From Alphaproteobacteria bacterium (lineage in GTDB: Bacteria > Pseudomonadota > Alphaproteobacteria > Rhizobiales > GCA-2746425), in NCBI GenBank assembly GCA_024743215.1, contig JANSWZ010000002.1, forward strand, positions 1 to 64,000: a DNA stretch of 64,000 bases, in the 5' to 3' direction. Made by a program: the position numbers and the translations under genes. The notes below the pieces were generated by a model. It did no database searches, was not told the DNA's origin, and saw only the letters and a list, made by a program, of their open reading frames with translations. Each line of letters starts with the position of its first letter. Positions within the stretch are counted from its first letter, which is position 1. Of the stretch, positions 1 through 7,674 are shown in pieces.

Positions 1-88
1 ACAGTCGGTTTCGCTCCGGATAGTCTTCCTGCATATAGTTGAGATAGACCTCGGGTGTAATGAGGTCGGCGATTTGTGTCTGTGCCAT
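1..88 (-). CDS. Phage major capsid (coat) protein, N-terminal fragment
   Basis: Only the first 29 codons are in the window. Translation from the ATG at 88 reads MAQTQIADLITPEV and then a short stretch ending at the window edge. This opening (MAQTxIADxIxPEV) is characteristic of P22-type/podoviral coat proteins, which form the icosahedral capsid shell. An AAGGAAAG Shine-Dalgarno sequence precedes the ATG. The gene directly follows the scaffold gene, the usual scaffold-coat order. The identification rests on a very short stretch plus this gene order. Confidence 0.75.
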   Translation of the reverse strand, partial: MAQTQIADLITPEVYLNYMQEDYPERNRL

Positions 89-108
89 AAATAGTGACTT
101 TCCTTAAA

Positions 109-993
109 TCAAAGGCCCCAATTGGCCGGGTCTCTGCCCGCTGCCTGAATGAGAGCCTTTGCACGTCTTGGATCGTTGCGCTGAAGTTCAGACTGTTTCG
201 TGAGGTTTTGGGTGTCCTTGGCAAAGGGATTGTCCGCCGAGCCATCGCCCATCTCTAAGCCGCCAGAGGAACCAAACAGTTCCTTGCCGACATTCGACAT
301 GGCTTTTGCAATAGCTGGGTTGAGAATAATCCCACCGGGTCCGAGCATTCCGGCTTTTGTGAAGCCTTCGATCAACTCATCGCCGCCAAGCTCGCGAATG
401 GCACGATCAGCAAGCGCTACATTTTCCTTGAATTCTGGCGTTCCCTGCTTCGCGCCCCAGTCTTTTTCAAGCTGGCTTGTTGCGGCAGTTGTGCTTTCGG
501 CAAGTTGTGCAGTGGTTGCTTCTATGCCCGACTGATAGCCGCCAACCATTTCACCAACATAGAAGTCGTGAAGGCCCTTGGCTTGTTCAGTCGTGATGCC
601 GTACTTATGCGCGGCTTCTGCGAATTTACTCGCAAATTCCGTGTCATAAGGGAGGTCTTCCGGCATGTCTTCGGGTGGTGTCAGTTCATAACCCGACACG
701 TCCTTTGGACGGCCCAGACGCTCATAAAAGGCATCAATCTCGCTTTGGTCCGCATCCTCACCCGGCTTTTGAAACGACTTCCCGATTAAACTCTCGGAAT
801 TCCGCGCCATCTTGACCAGGCTTTCAACGTCTTTCACTCCTGCGTTTTCAATCCAATCGCGGCTACCTTCTTCTTGAAGACCATCGAAAGGACTTGCGGC
901 ACTCAATGCAGCCGGAGATCCGTTGTCGCTGCCAGCACCGTTTTGACCCTCGCCCTGCCCGGCATCGCCGGAAGCTCCTGGTTCATTGCTCAT
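109..993 (-). CDS. Phage capsid assembly scaffolding protein
   Basis: A 294-residue acidic protein with a low-complexity Gly/Ser/Asp/Asn N-terminus (about residues 1-35) and a helical, charged middle. The C-terminus is basic (DPRRAKALIQAAGRDP). This composition and its place between the portal-side genes and the coat gene fit T7/P22-like scaffolds, which fill the procapsid and leave before packaging. The segment ERLGRPKDVSGYEL recurs in scaffold proteins of podovirus-like prophages. Its start codon overlaps the stop of the upstream Bbp19-like gene (ATGA), indicating translational coupling. No catalytic motif is visible. Confidence 0.8.
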   Translation of the reverse strand: MSNEPGASGDAGQGEGQNGAGSDNGSPAALSAASPFDGLQEEGSRDWIENAGVKDVESLVKMARNSESLIGKSFQKPGEDADQSEIDAFYERLGRPKDVSGYELTPPEDMPEDLPYDTEFASKFAEAAHKYGITTEQAKGLHDFYVGEMVGGYQSGIEATTAQLAESTTAATSQLEKDWGAKQGTPEFKENVALADRAIRELGGDELIEGFTKAGMLGPGGIILNPAIAKAMSNVGKELFGSSGGLEMGDGSADNPFAKDTQNLTKQSELQRNDPRRAKALIQAAGRDPANWGL

Positions 994-1322
994 AGTTCAC
1001 CTTCTTCTGTGTTGGTGAGTTGTTCTTGCCTTGCCGCGTCTTCCAACTGTTGCTGGATTTCGCGAGGCATTCGCAGATGGTGGAGAATTCGTGCCATCAC
1101 GAACCTCTTGCCTTCTGCAAATCTCAATTCCGCATCGCCGGTATCAGCCAGTGAAACGCGGTAATATCCTGTTTGATTAGCCAGATCGGTTAGGACCAAA
1201 TCCCTGTCTTGCTGTGTGGCGTTGCCTTCGACCAAGACCCGGCGATATGCACCGGTCATCAACAGCCGCGCGGGAGCGCTCCTGCGCAAACCTTGCGCGA
1301 ATAGAGCCCTGAATCTGATCAT
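990..1322 (-). CDS. Bbp19-like phage structural protein
   Basis: A 110-residue basic protein with the segment GDAELRFAEGKRFVMARILHHL. It resembles the small Bbp19 family first named in Bordetella phage BPP-1 and found between portal and scaffold genes of podoviruses. Its biochemical role is unknown; a head or connector accessory role is inferred from position only. It overlaps the portal gene by one base (TAATG) and the scaffold gene by four, so it belongs to a tightly coupled morphogenesis operon. Confidence 0.65.
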   Translation of the reverse strand: MIRFRALFAQGLRRSAPARLLMTGAYRRVLVEGNATQQDRDLVLTDLANQTGYYRVSLADTGDAELRFAEGKRFVMARILHHLRMPREIQQQLEDAARQEQLTNTEEGEL

Positions 1323-3031
1323 TACTGAGCCAGTGCGCCCGTGAGCGCTGCCGAACCCTCAACAGCTTGTGCGCCCTCGCCAACAGCCTTAGCAGCCTCG
1401 CCGCCCGCCTGCGCCATCTGCATAGCCTGAACCATCTGCTGCCGTTGTTCTGTGGCTTCCTGTGCAGCCTGCAGTTCTTCTTCAGATTTAAACATGTTGG
1501 CAGGGCCACCAAACACCTTGCGGGCCGTGTCGAGCATTTGGTCTTCGTCAAACTTATCCATGATTTTCGGATTCTGCTTCAATTCCGCAATGGTTGCACC
1601 AAATTCCAACGTGCGTTGCATACCGGTCACCTCGCCAGAGCGGCGCATGCGATCAAGCGGCGTATCCATCTGCACGGCGATGTCTTTGCCCTGCATCGCA
1701 TCTGGAAGAGCAAGCGGTTGCTCCGGCTCAAACGCCCCTTGATCTGCCAAATACTGTGTTTCAACATCCACCAAACGGGCGATGCCTGTGTAAAGCGAGG
1801 CTGCAGCAGGCCCGAGCAACTGGCCCTTTTCTTCTGCGCGTATCAACGCTTCTGTTGCTGTCATCTTTGGCGAATTGATCAGCATTTGCCAGAGATTGAC
1901 GTACAGACTTTCTTTGATCTGCTCGCGCTTGAGTTCAAGAACGCTCTGCGCGAAATCAGGACGCGGCGCAGTGACAATCGGGGCAACCAACAAACGACCC
2001 TCAGCAGACATCAGACCCGGATTGTTTTTGCCCGGATTGAGGTTCACACGGCCAAAACCATCATCAATGCTGGCGGTAGGCGGGTTTACGGCTTGCTGTG
2101 ACGCCATCAGAGCGTCTTTCGACAACGCATTGAGGCTTTTCACCTCAGCGAGCGCCAACGCCATGGGTCCTTCCGAATAGGCCTCATGACCCATCTGGTT
2201 CCAATGGTAGACCACATACGGAAATGCGTTGTAGCCACCTTCAAACAGCAGATGCTTGGTCTTCTTCTCGAAATAGAACTCAGCCCAAGGCGCATTCCGT
2301 CGTGTGTTCAGCCCCGAACCACGTTCAGAGCGTGGCAACACGGCATGGACAAGTTCAATGCGTTCGTCTTTTTTCTTCGCGTTAGATGCCTTTTCCTTCA
2401 CATCAGCAGAGCATTTATCGCCCCACTTTTGAACGCATTGCGCAGCGGTCTTTGTGAAGCACCGAAAATTGGTATCAACGATCCCCTCATAGTTGGTTGC
2501 CAGATAACTTTCCGACAATTGAACATATCGATAGGACATCGGAGCGCTTGAGCCGCGCTGCAGGTTCTCACTGACAAACTGAACGCCAGTCCCCAACGCC
2601 CACATCGCACGAAGTGCTGACTTGTGGGAAATCCAAAAGCCCGTTTGCGGGTTGTTGCGCATCGTGTGCAGGTAGTTGGCGAACTTCTCCGACCATTCAT
2701 CGGTTGCCTGATCGCTTTCACCGGCCAGCGCATCAACGCCCGCAATGCCGTGCCACGTTTCCGATTGCGGCGTAATCAGCGACATAAAGCCAGAAACACC
2801 GCGATCAACAGCCCAAAGGCTGGTGGTGTCATAGATGGACTTTGAACGTTCAGCACCTTTCGGCCCATTTGCCCATCGGTCGATTGATCCAGCACCATTG
2901 TTGAATAGCCGGTCAAAGCGATCCACATTCGGCAGCGCATAGGTAGCCACGTCATACCAATGCCCTTCCCACTGGTGGCGATCCTTGGCTAATCCCGCCT
3001 GCCTATCCAGCAGGTCGTCGATAACGCCCAT
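1322..3031 (-). CDS. Podovirus portal (head-tail connector) protein
   Basis: A 569-residue protein resembling the T7 gp8-type portal, the dodecameric ring at one capsid vertex through which DNA is packaged and ejected. The N-terminus has the RHQWEGHWYDVATYALP stretch typical of this family. The C-terminal third is Gln/Glu/Ala-rich and helical (EELQAAQEATEQRQQMVQAMQMAQ), as expected for the crown or barrel of podoviral portals. Length fits the usual 500-600 residues. It is coupled to neighbours on both sides through TAATG overlaps. The gp8-like type, rather than a siphovirus portal, indicates a short-tailed virion. Confidence 0.88.
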   Translation of the reverse strand: MGVIDDLLDRQAGLAKDRHQWEGHWYDVATYALPNVDRFDRLFNNGAGSIDRWANGPKGAERSKSIYDTTSLWAVDRGVSGFMSLITPQSETWHGIAGVDALAGESDQATDEWSEKFANYLHTMRNNPQTGFWISHKSALRAMWALGTGVQFVSENLQRGSSAPMSYRYVQLSESYLATNYEGIVDTNFRCFTKTAAQCVQKWGDKCSADVKEKASNAKKKDERIELVHAVLPRSERGSGLNTRRNAPWAEFYFEKKTKHLLFEGGYNAFPYVVYHWNQMGHEAYSEGPMALALAEVKSLNALSKDALMASQQAVNPPTASIDDGFGRVNLNPGKNNPGLMSAEGRLLVAPIVTAPRPDFAQSVLELKREQIKESLYVNLWQMLINSPKMTATEALIRAEEKGQLLGPAAASLYTGIARLVDVETQYLADQGAFEPEQPLALPDAMQGKDIAVQMDTPLDRMRRSGEVTGMQRTLEFGATIAELKQNPKIMDKFDEDQMLDTARKVFGGPANMFKSEEELQAAQEATEQRQQMVQAMQMAQAGGEAAKAVGEGAQAVEGSAALTGALAQ

Positions 3032-3237
3032 TATCCAGACTGCCCAAGCAGGGTTGCTTTGCCGACGTTCTGGCCAAAGTTGCTGTCACCAAGCGCAGTT
3101 GTGAATACCGATCCTGCAGCACCCTTGGCATTGCGTGCGCGCCTTCGCGCCTCCTGCGTCAATGATGCGTCCTCATCGCGCTGTGGCGCTGTCGGCAATG
3201 GCTTTGGTTTCGCAATTTTTGGCTTAGACATGCACAT
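3031..3237 (-). CDS. Small phage protein between gp13-like protein and portal
   Basis: A 68-residue basic, proline-rich protein (KPKIAKPKPLPTAPQ) ending in the pattern LGDSNFGQNVGKATLLGQ. Short proteins with a similar ending are common beside podoviral portal genes, but no function is assigned. The start shown (ATG) has GGAG ten bases upstream; a second in-frame ATG lies two codons later. It overlaps the gene before it by 14 bases and the portal by one. A virion accessory role is inferred from position only. Confidence 0.6.
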   Translation of the reverse strand: MCMSKPKIAKPKPLPTAPQRDEDASLTQEARRRARNAKGAAGSVFTTALGDSNFGQNVGKATLLGQSG

Positions 3238-3763
3238 TTTTGATGATCTCCGAATATCGGCGTAATTGGCGTAGGATTTGTTTCAGTCGGCCTTTGTGCC
3301 AGGCGAATAGAATGAACTGCTCACCGTTGCGGCCTAGATCGTGCAGCGGACCTTCTTCAATTGCGCCGGCTGATTTGAGCCACCGATGTGCCTCGGCATG
3401 GCCAACGAATGAGCGCGCCTCTATGCGTGTGACGCCCCGAGCGATCCAGTCGCGCAGAAGGTTGTCCCTGATCCACAATGTGAGTGAGTGAATAACTTTG
3501 CGGCTGTCATCGGTACCAAAAGCCCAGGCATTCAGCGCATTACCGGCCAGCGTCATAGGATCGAAGCCAAACACCATCACGGGTTTGCCGTTCAGATACG
3601 CAATGAAACTTGTTCCTGGACGGGTGCAGATGTAGCCAATTTGTTGCTGTGTGATGCCCTGCGGAAGCTGGCACATGATTTCTGTCTGGTCGTTCTGTCT
3701 CAGATTGCCCGCGATGTAGGAAACATCCCGGATATTGGCCGGACCAACCTCAAAACGCGCCAA
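3224..3763 (-). CDS. T7 gp13-like/GNAT-like phage protein
   Basis: A 179-residue protein with an acetyltransferase-like fold suggested by the pattern of strands and helices (SFIAYLNGKPVMVFGFDPM, then GVTRIEARSFVGHAEAHRWLKSAGA). This matches the DUF2833/T7 gene 13 group, which lies among podoviral structural genes and affects virion morphogenesis. Whether it binds acetyl-CoA is not evident; the usual Q/RxxGxG/A loop is not convincing. It overlaps terL by 14 bases and so is in the same late operon. Confidence 0.62.
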   Translation of the reverse strand: MARFEVGPANIRDVSYIAGNLRQNDQTEIMCQLPQGITQQQIGYICTRPGTSFIAYLNGKPVMVFGFDPMTLAGNALNAWAFGTDDSRKVIHSLTLWIRDNLLRDWIARGVTRIEARSFVGHAEAHRWLKSAGAIEEGPLHDLGRNGEQFILFAWHKGRLKQILRQLRRYSEIIKNVHV

Positions 3764-5081
3764 GGGGATCGGCCATGTCGGCGTGGCTTTGGTGGTTGCT
3801 GTAATCCGTAGCGGAAACCATCATGGTCGGTGTGACCCGTTCAGCGAAAGTGAGCGACAGCGCATCTCCAAGATCCGGCGATGGAATACCGCGTTTTTTC
3901 ATGTCGTCTTTCTTTTCAAGCTGAATGCGGTTGTTTACATCGTAGCTGTATTCAGGGCCGAGCAGATCGAATTCCAGCTCAGGATTCGGCAGAATGGACC
4001 CGCGATCCTTGAGCCAGTCGCGCATGCGGCCCCAGCATTCAGCGCGCTTGTTGTAGTAGCGTGAGCTATCTGTCGCCCGACCACCGGCATTCACATCAAC
4101 AACACGCAAGCCCAACTGCCTTAGCCGGTCCACGACACCACCACCGACGCCCACACCATCAACAAATATGCGGTCCGGGCGGGCTCTGGCTGCAATCTCA
4201 GCAACCTTCGATGCCGTTTGCATCGTGTCCAGACCCTTCCATTTGGTCAGTTGCATAAGCTTGTCGCCGTGGCGGATAGCCAGCGCAGAGCGGTCATCAC
4301 CAAACCGTGCAACATCCAGCCCGAATATCACCGGTTTCAACGGGTCTGCCATTGTCCGATCAAGAGCCTGCCCGATGTGCTCATATGTGATGAATTGAAC
4401 GGCTTCAGCGGCTTCGAAAGAGCAATAATACTCTTGCTGAATTTTCTCTTCCGACATGCCGGAATCGCGTTCTTCCTGAATTTGCGCTTCAGTCAGAACC
4501 TTCGTGTCATCAACGGTCAGGCGCTCAAAGAACCATTCCGGGTTCTTCTGCGCCATAACGGCCATTTGATAGGCATGGTTGCGCCCGCGCGGCGTTGTGT
4601 TGAACCAAGCCCAACCGCCGTTTTCAAGCAAGATAGGGCGAATGAAATCCCATGCTGTAGGGTTTGTCAGCGCCCATTCTGAGAAGATTACGCCAACCGG
4701 GTTTGCGCCAACCAGACTATCGTAATTATCCGCTCCTGCCAGTTGCCACATGGAGCCGTTCTTGAACTCGACAAGCATTTCATCGTCGCGTTTTTTGGCT
4801 CTCAGTTCTTCAGGAAATGCCTGATCGACCATCTTGCGGCCTTGGCGATCCACATTGTTCCACACAACCTTGCGGGCCTGTGTTTGTGTGGGAAGCAAAT
4901 GCCAGTAAACGCCAGGACGGCGGAACATTTCCTTGGCGGCGTAATTCAGCCCGGCAGAATCTTTACCGGCACGACGATGCCAGAGCGACATCGCCCGTTT
5001 ACCGCCGCCATCCAGATAGGACATGACCGGGATTTGATAGTCTCGCGGGTTCCAGTCATGCGGCAGTGTTATTTCAGGCAT
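3750..5081 (-). CDS. terL: Terminase large subunit (packaging ATPase-nuclease)
   Basis: A 443-residue motor that cuts and pumps DNA into the procapsid. The ATPase domain has Walker A WHRRAGKDSAG at about residues 34-44, Walker B VGVIFSEW at about 129-136, and a coupling TTPRGR motif near 162. The RNase H-like nuclease domain has its acidic residues in FGLDVARFGDD (near 253-263), IFVDGVGVGGG and SPDLGDALSL. All key residues appear present and the length is normal. It overlaps the small subunit by eight bases. The nuclease motifs are of the general TerL type and the packaging mode cannot be read from the sequence. Confidence 0.95.
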   Translation of the reverse strand: MPEITLPHDWNPRDYQIPVMSYLDGGGKRAMSLWHRRAGKDSAGLNYAAKEMFRRPGVYWHLLPTQTQARKVVWNNVDRQGRKMVDQAFPEELRAKKRDDEMLVEFKNGSMWQLAGADNYDSLVGANPVGVIFSEWALTNPTAWDFIRPILLENGGWAWFNTTPRGRNHAYQMAVMAQKNPEWFFERLTVDDTKVLTEAQIQEERDSGMSEEKIQQEYYCSFEAAEAVQFITYEHIGQALDRTMADPLKPVIFGLDVARFGDDRSALAIRHGDKLMQLTKWKGLDTMQTASKVAEIAARARPDRIFVDGVGVGGGVVDRLRQLGLRVVDVNAGGRATDSSRYYNKRAECWGRMRDWLKDRGSILPNPELEFDLLGPEYSYDVNNRIQLEKKDDMKKRGIPSPDLGDALSLTFAERVTPTMMVSATDYSNHQSHADMADPLGAF

Positions 5082-5610
5082 CAGTGTTTGGGCCAGATTT
5101 TGAATAGTCTATAACCCGAACCCCAACCTCTCCGGAATGTTGCACCTTTTCAACGAACATGCCGAGGTGTTTGGCGATCTTTTCGAGCGCCGAATTCTTA
5201 TCCCACATTTTGATTTTGTGAGTGTGGTCGACAACCTTGCGCCCGTCTGCATCTTTGCCAAAATCACCGGTATTTGTAACAACCTCAATTGAGGAAACCG
5301 CCGCTGCAAAATCATCATCCCAATCTAGTGGGTTGAGCAACGCGCCGTTTGGTGTGAGCGCTTGGCGGATATCGGATGTTCCGATGCGGACCAGTTCTTT
5401 CAGCGTGCGGGCAATGTCGATTTCCGCACGTTCCGCACCAGCTTCAACCAATTCCTCAAATCGGGCTTGAATGTTTTCATTTGTTTTCAATCGTCCAGCA
5501 TTGCAGCGATTGGGCTTATAGCCAGCCTCTATGTACGCTTGATTCGATGTGAGGCCCTTTGCAAGCCCTTGTGCGAAAGCTTCGTGACGTTGGTTGTTTA
5601 GGATTGGCAC
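5074..5610 (-). CDS. terS: Terminase small subunit
   Basis: A 178-residue DNA-recognition subunit. The N-terminal helix-turn-helix (QRHEAFAQGLAKGLTSNQAYIEAGYKP, about residues 7-33) is the classic Terminase_2 signature. It is followed by a helical oligomerisation region and a C-terminal stretch (WDKNSALEKIAKHLGMF) shared with many small terminases. It is the first gene of the leftward packaging/head operon and overlaps terL by eight bases. It faces away from the membrane protein at 5730, with about 120 bases between them that should contain the late promoter unless transcription arrives from the nusG-like gene upstream. Confidence 0.9.
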   Translation of the reverse strand: MPILNNQRHEAFAQGLAKGLTSNQAYIEAGYKPNRCNAGRLKTNENIQARFEELVEAGAERAEIDIARTLKELVRIGTSDIRQALTPNGALLNPLDWDDDFAAAVSSIEVVTNTGDFGKDADGRKVVDHTHKIKMWDKNSALEKIAKHLGMFVEKVQHSGEVGVRVIDYSKSGPNTDA

Positions 5611-5729
5611 GATGTCTCACTCCAACGAAAAATCCGCCGACCCTTGTGAATAACGAGGAATTGACGCTAATAGCAATCTGGTCAAAAAGTTCAATTTGGG
5701 CTTAATATAAGCTCCGGAGAAGTATCTCG

Positions 5730-6515
5730 ATGTCTACATCAAAGATAAAGTTGAGTTTGGTTGTAAAGGCTCGAATGTTAGCCCGACAAGAAGTGCTAAG
5801 AGACAAAGCTTTAGACACCAACATATTTGATAACAGCCTGATCCTCGGACTAATAGAACAGAACGGGAAACTGCGCCATCAGATGTATTCTATGACGCGT
5901 AACGCAGTTTTTTTACTCTTTCTCGCATTCGTTGCTTTGAGTGGGGGCGATATCACTATCCCCGGCACCGGTTCCAAAATTGGAGATATTCCGGCGTTCT
6001 TTGAAATCTCGCTCGTACTTTGCGCAATTCAACTTTCTTTCATTCCGGTCCAATTTTTAAGCACTCAATTGTATGCAGGAGTGATCTCCGTTTTTATTGA
6101 GGCTAGATCGGCAGACGGGTCAGTGGATCATGATTTGGTCAATGCGTCCAAAGAGCCCGTTTGGTTGTTTGTCAAGTATGCCACATCACCAATTACGGTT
6201 AGGCGACCAGATGCCTATGAAATCTCGGAGGTGGGCCGGATTTTTTACGCACTGATGGTTGCGTCATTTAGCATTTTGATTTTGTCTGCGTACCTGATGA
6301 TCAATGTTTCAATGCTATACCTTGCGCACTTTGGTCTATCGGACAGTTTTGTCCAATGGTGTATTTATATCTTCTGCTGGTTCTGTTTTGCGGTTGTTGT
6401 TTTTGGGGCTATTGGGAACGGGATTGCGTTCACACATACGACACGTGAAGAATTGATTCTTGAGGATCCGATGTATTCGATGAACGGAGAGGAGGCGGTC
6501 GAAAAGGATGATTGA
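5730..6515 (+). CDS. Four-helix membrane protein, probable phage cargo gene
   Basis: A 261-residue protein with no recognised family. Hydrophobic segments occur near residues 58-75 (NAVFLLFLAFVALSG), 88-112 (FFEISLVLCAIQLSFIPVQFL), 168-192 (IFYALMVASFSILILSAYLMI) and 205-230 (FVQWCIYIFCWFCFAVVVFGAIG). The ends and the loop of about 50 residues between helices 2 and 3 are polar. It points against the late operon in the gap between packaging and early genes, a common place for morons, and its base composition looks more AT-rich than the flanks. Superinfection exclusion or defence is possible but unproven. Confidence 0.7.
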   Translation: MSTSKIKLSLVVKARMLARQEVLRDKALDTNIFDNSLILGLIEQNGKLRHQMYSMTRNAVFLLFLAFVALSGGDITIPGTGSKIGDIPAFFEISLVLCAIQLSFIPVQFLSTQLYAGVISVFIEARSADGSVDHDLVNASKEPVWLFVKYATSPITVRRPDAYEISEVGRIFYALMVASFSILILSAYLMINVSMLYLAHFGLSDSFVQWCIYIFCWFCFAVVVFGAIGNGIAFTHTTREELILEDPMYSMNGEEAVEKDD

Positions 6516-6615
6516 GAAGCCAGTGATCGCAAGACCTTTCAGCGCGAAACCTAGGTGGCTAGTACCGGATATGCAACTCAACAAAATGCATGCAAATATT
6601 TCAATTTTTTTGCAA

Positions 6616-6642
6616 GCGCTGCACTGGTTCGCAGCGCGAACC
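6616..6642. other. Two mutually exclusive stem-loops
   Basis: Arms GGTTCGC (6626-6632) and GCGAACC (6636-6642) form a seven-pair hairpin. The segment 6631-6637 (GCAGCGC) can instead pair with GCGCTGC at 6616-6622, also seven pairs. Only one structure can form at a time. No T-run follows the hairpins on either strand, so neither is a simple intrinsic terminator. The pair lies between the membrane-protein gene and the nusG-like gene. Confidence 0.45.
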
Positions 6643-6678
6643 ATGATCAACCAATAACGACCATCGGGTCATCTGGGG

Positions 6679-6747
6679 CGTGACAGTTGCGTTCTGTTGG
6701 GGGCGGTTTGGCTACCGCTCAGCCGTTTTACGCTGATCCCTGTCACG
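6679..6747 (-). other. Structured three-way-junction-like element with ops-like core
   Basis: A perfect eight-pair outer stem (CGTGACAG 6679-6686 with CTGTCACG 6740-6747) encloses two hairpins: GCGGT/ACCGC (6703-6707 with 6714-6718) and TCAGC/GCTGA (6719-6723 with 6732-6736). It lies 19 bases past the stop of the nusG-like gene. Read on the minus strand, the first hairpin contains GCGGTAGC (6711-6718), identical to the hairpin-forming core of the RfaH ops site. It could act as RNA or DNA; whether it is transcribed is not known. Confidence 0.5.
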
Positions 6748-6765
6748 TCATTACTCTTTTCCGAA

Positions 6766-7401
6766 CTATGCGGCCTTCTCCAAATTGTCAAGCCCGATTT
6801 CAACTTCTTGCGTCCCGCCGAACAGTTCCAGCAGAATGCGTGCATGGCTCCCTTTGATCGTTTTCACGTCCACGATGTTGCCATCAAAAGGTCCACTGAC
6901 GATCTGGACACGGTCCCCAATTTTGAACTCGTGATGTGTCCGCATAAACCGTTCTTCGTCAGCCGCACCAAATCGAAATTTGTTTTCGGTGATGAACCTA
7001 TTCAGGCGATTTCCATCCAGGGCGACAGGGTAGCCATTGGCACCCAACACGCCGTACAAATTGGGCGCTCGTTGGAATACTTCGTACCAATTTTCTTGCC
7101 CGCGCTCAAACCCAAGGAACAAGCTTCCCGCGATTGCCGGATAGGCAATGCGGACCTTTTCTCGACGGTAACGGTTAACACGTCGCCACTTCTGGCAGAG
7201 TGGCAGATACGGAACCGCTCCGACACGCTTCAACAATTTCTGGGCTATGAATTCCTTGCCGGACAAAACAAAGCCCGCATACCAAACACGGTCGGTATCG
7301 ACCATCGACGCCCGCGCTTCCCTGTTCGTTCGGCGTGCGCCCTGCTCCAAAGCTTCGCGTCGGCTGGCGGTTGGTTCAATCTTTTTGCGGCGATCTGTCA
7401 T
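6766..7401 (-). CDS. Phage-encoded NusG/RfaH-family antitermination protein
   Basis: A 211-residue paralogue of NusG, the RNA polymerase-binding elongation factor. An NGN domain spans about residues 38-140 (RVWYAGFVLSGKEFIAQKLL, then the YRREKVRIAYPAIAGSLFLGF strand typical of NusG). A KOW domain lies at about 158-211 (FKIGDRVQIVSGPFDGNIVDV). A basic 35-residue leader precedes the NGN. The ATG at 7401 is chosen because AAGGA stands eight bases upstream; a GTG at 7431 has no good site. It is the last gene of the leftward early operon and lies upstream, on the same strand, of the late operon. A processive antiterminator role is inferred. Confidence 0.85.
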   Translation of the reverse strand: MTDRRKKIEPTASRREALEQGARRTNREARASMVDTDRVWYAGFVLSGKEFIAQKLLKRVGAVPYLPLCQKWRRVNRYRREKVRIAYPAIAGSLFLGFERGQENWYEVFQRAPNLYGVLGANGYPVALDGNRLNRFITENKFRFGAADEERFMRTHHEFKIGDRVQIVSGPFDGNIVDVKTIKGSHARILLELFGGTQEVEIGLDNLEKAA

Positions 7402-7434
7402 CAGTTCGTCCTTTCCAATTTCTGCCAACACTCG

Positions 7435-7635
7435 CCGGACATCGGGGGCCTCTTAAGAGGGCTCCCCGAAATGTCCGGTTGCGTCTGTGTTCCGTGTCCG
7501 CCGGACAAAACCTTTATGTCCGGTTGATTTGCTTTATTTTCCAGATAGTTAGGTCGTTTTTGGGTTCTTGCCGGACATTTCCGTTTTGTCCGGCAAACGC
7601 TGAAATGAAATTCTTTTTGTCCGGCAAATGTCCGG
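7435..7635. repeat. Cluster of TGTCCGG repeats with long palindrome (possible origin or operator)
   Basis: Eight exact TGTCCGG heptamers lie in 201 bases. Direct copies start at 7472, 7517, 7587, 7618 and 7629; inverted copies start at 7435, 7501 and 7571. A one-mismatch copy (TGTCCGC) starts at 7495. Several pair as inverted repeats, for example 7495-7507 and GCCGGACA/TGTCCGGC at 7570-7577/7587-7594. The segment 7435-7478 is an extended palindrome around CCTCTTAAGAGG. AT-rich sequence (7641-7680) adjoins. It lies between the helicase gene and the nusG-like gene. It could be an iteron-type replication origin or a regulatory site for the nusG-like gene; no coding is convincing here. Confidence 0.75.
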
Positions 7636-7674
7636 CATATCGGTAAACTTTTATTAACTTCATAGAATATTTTT

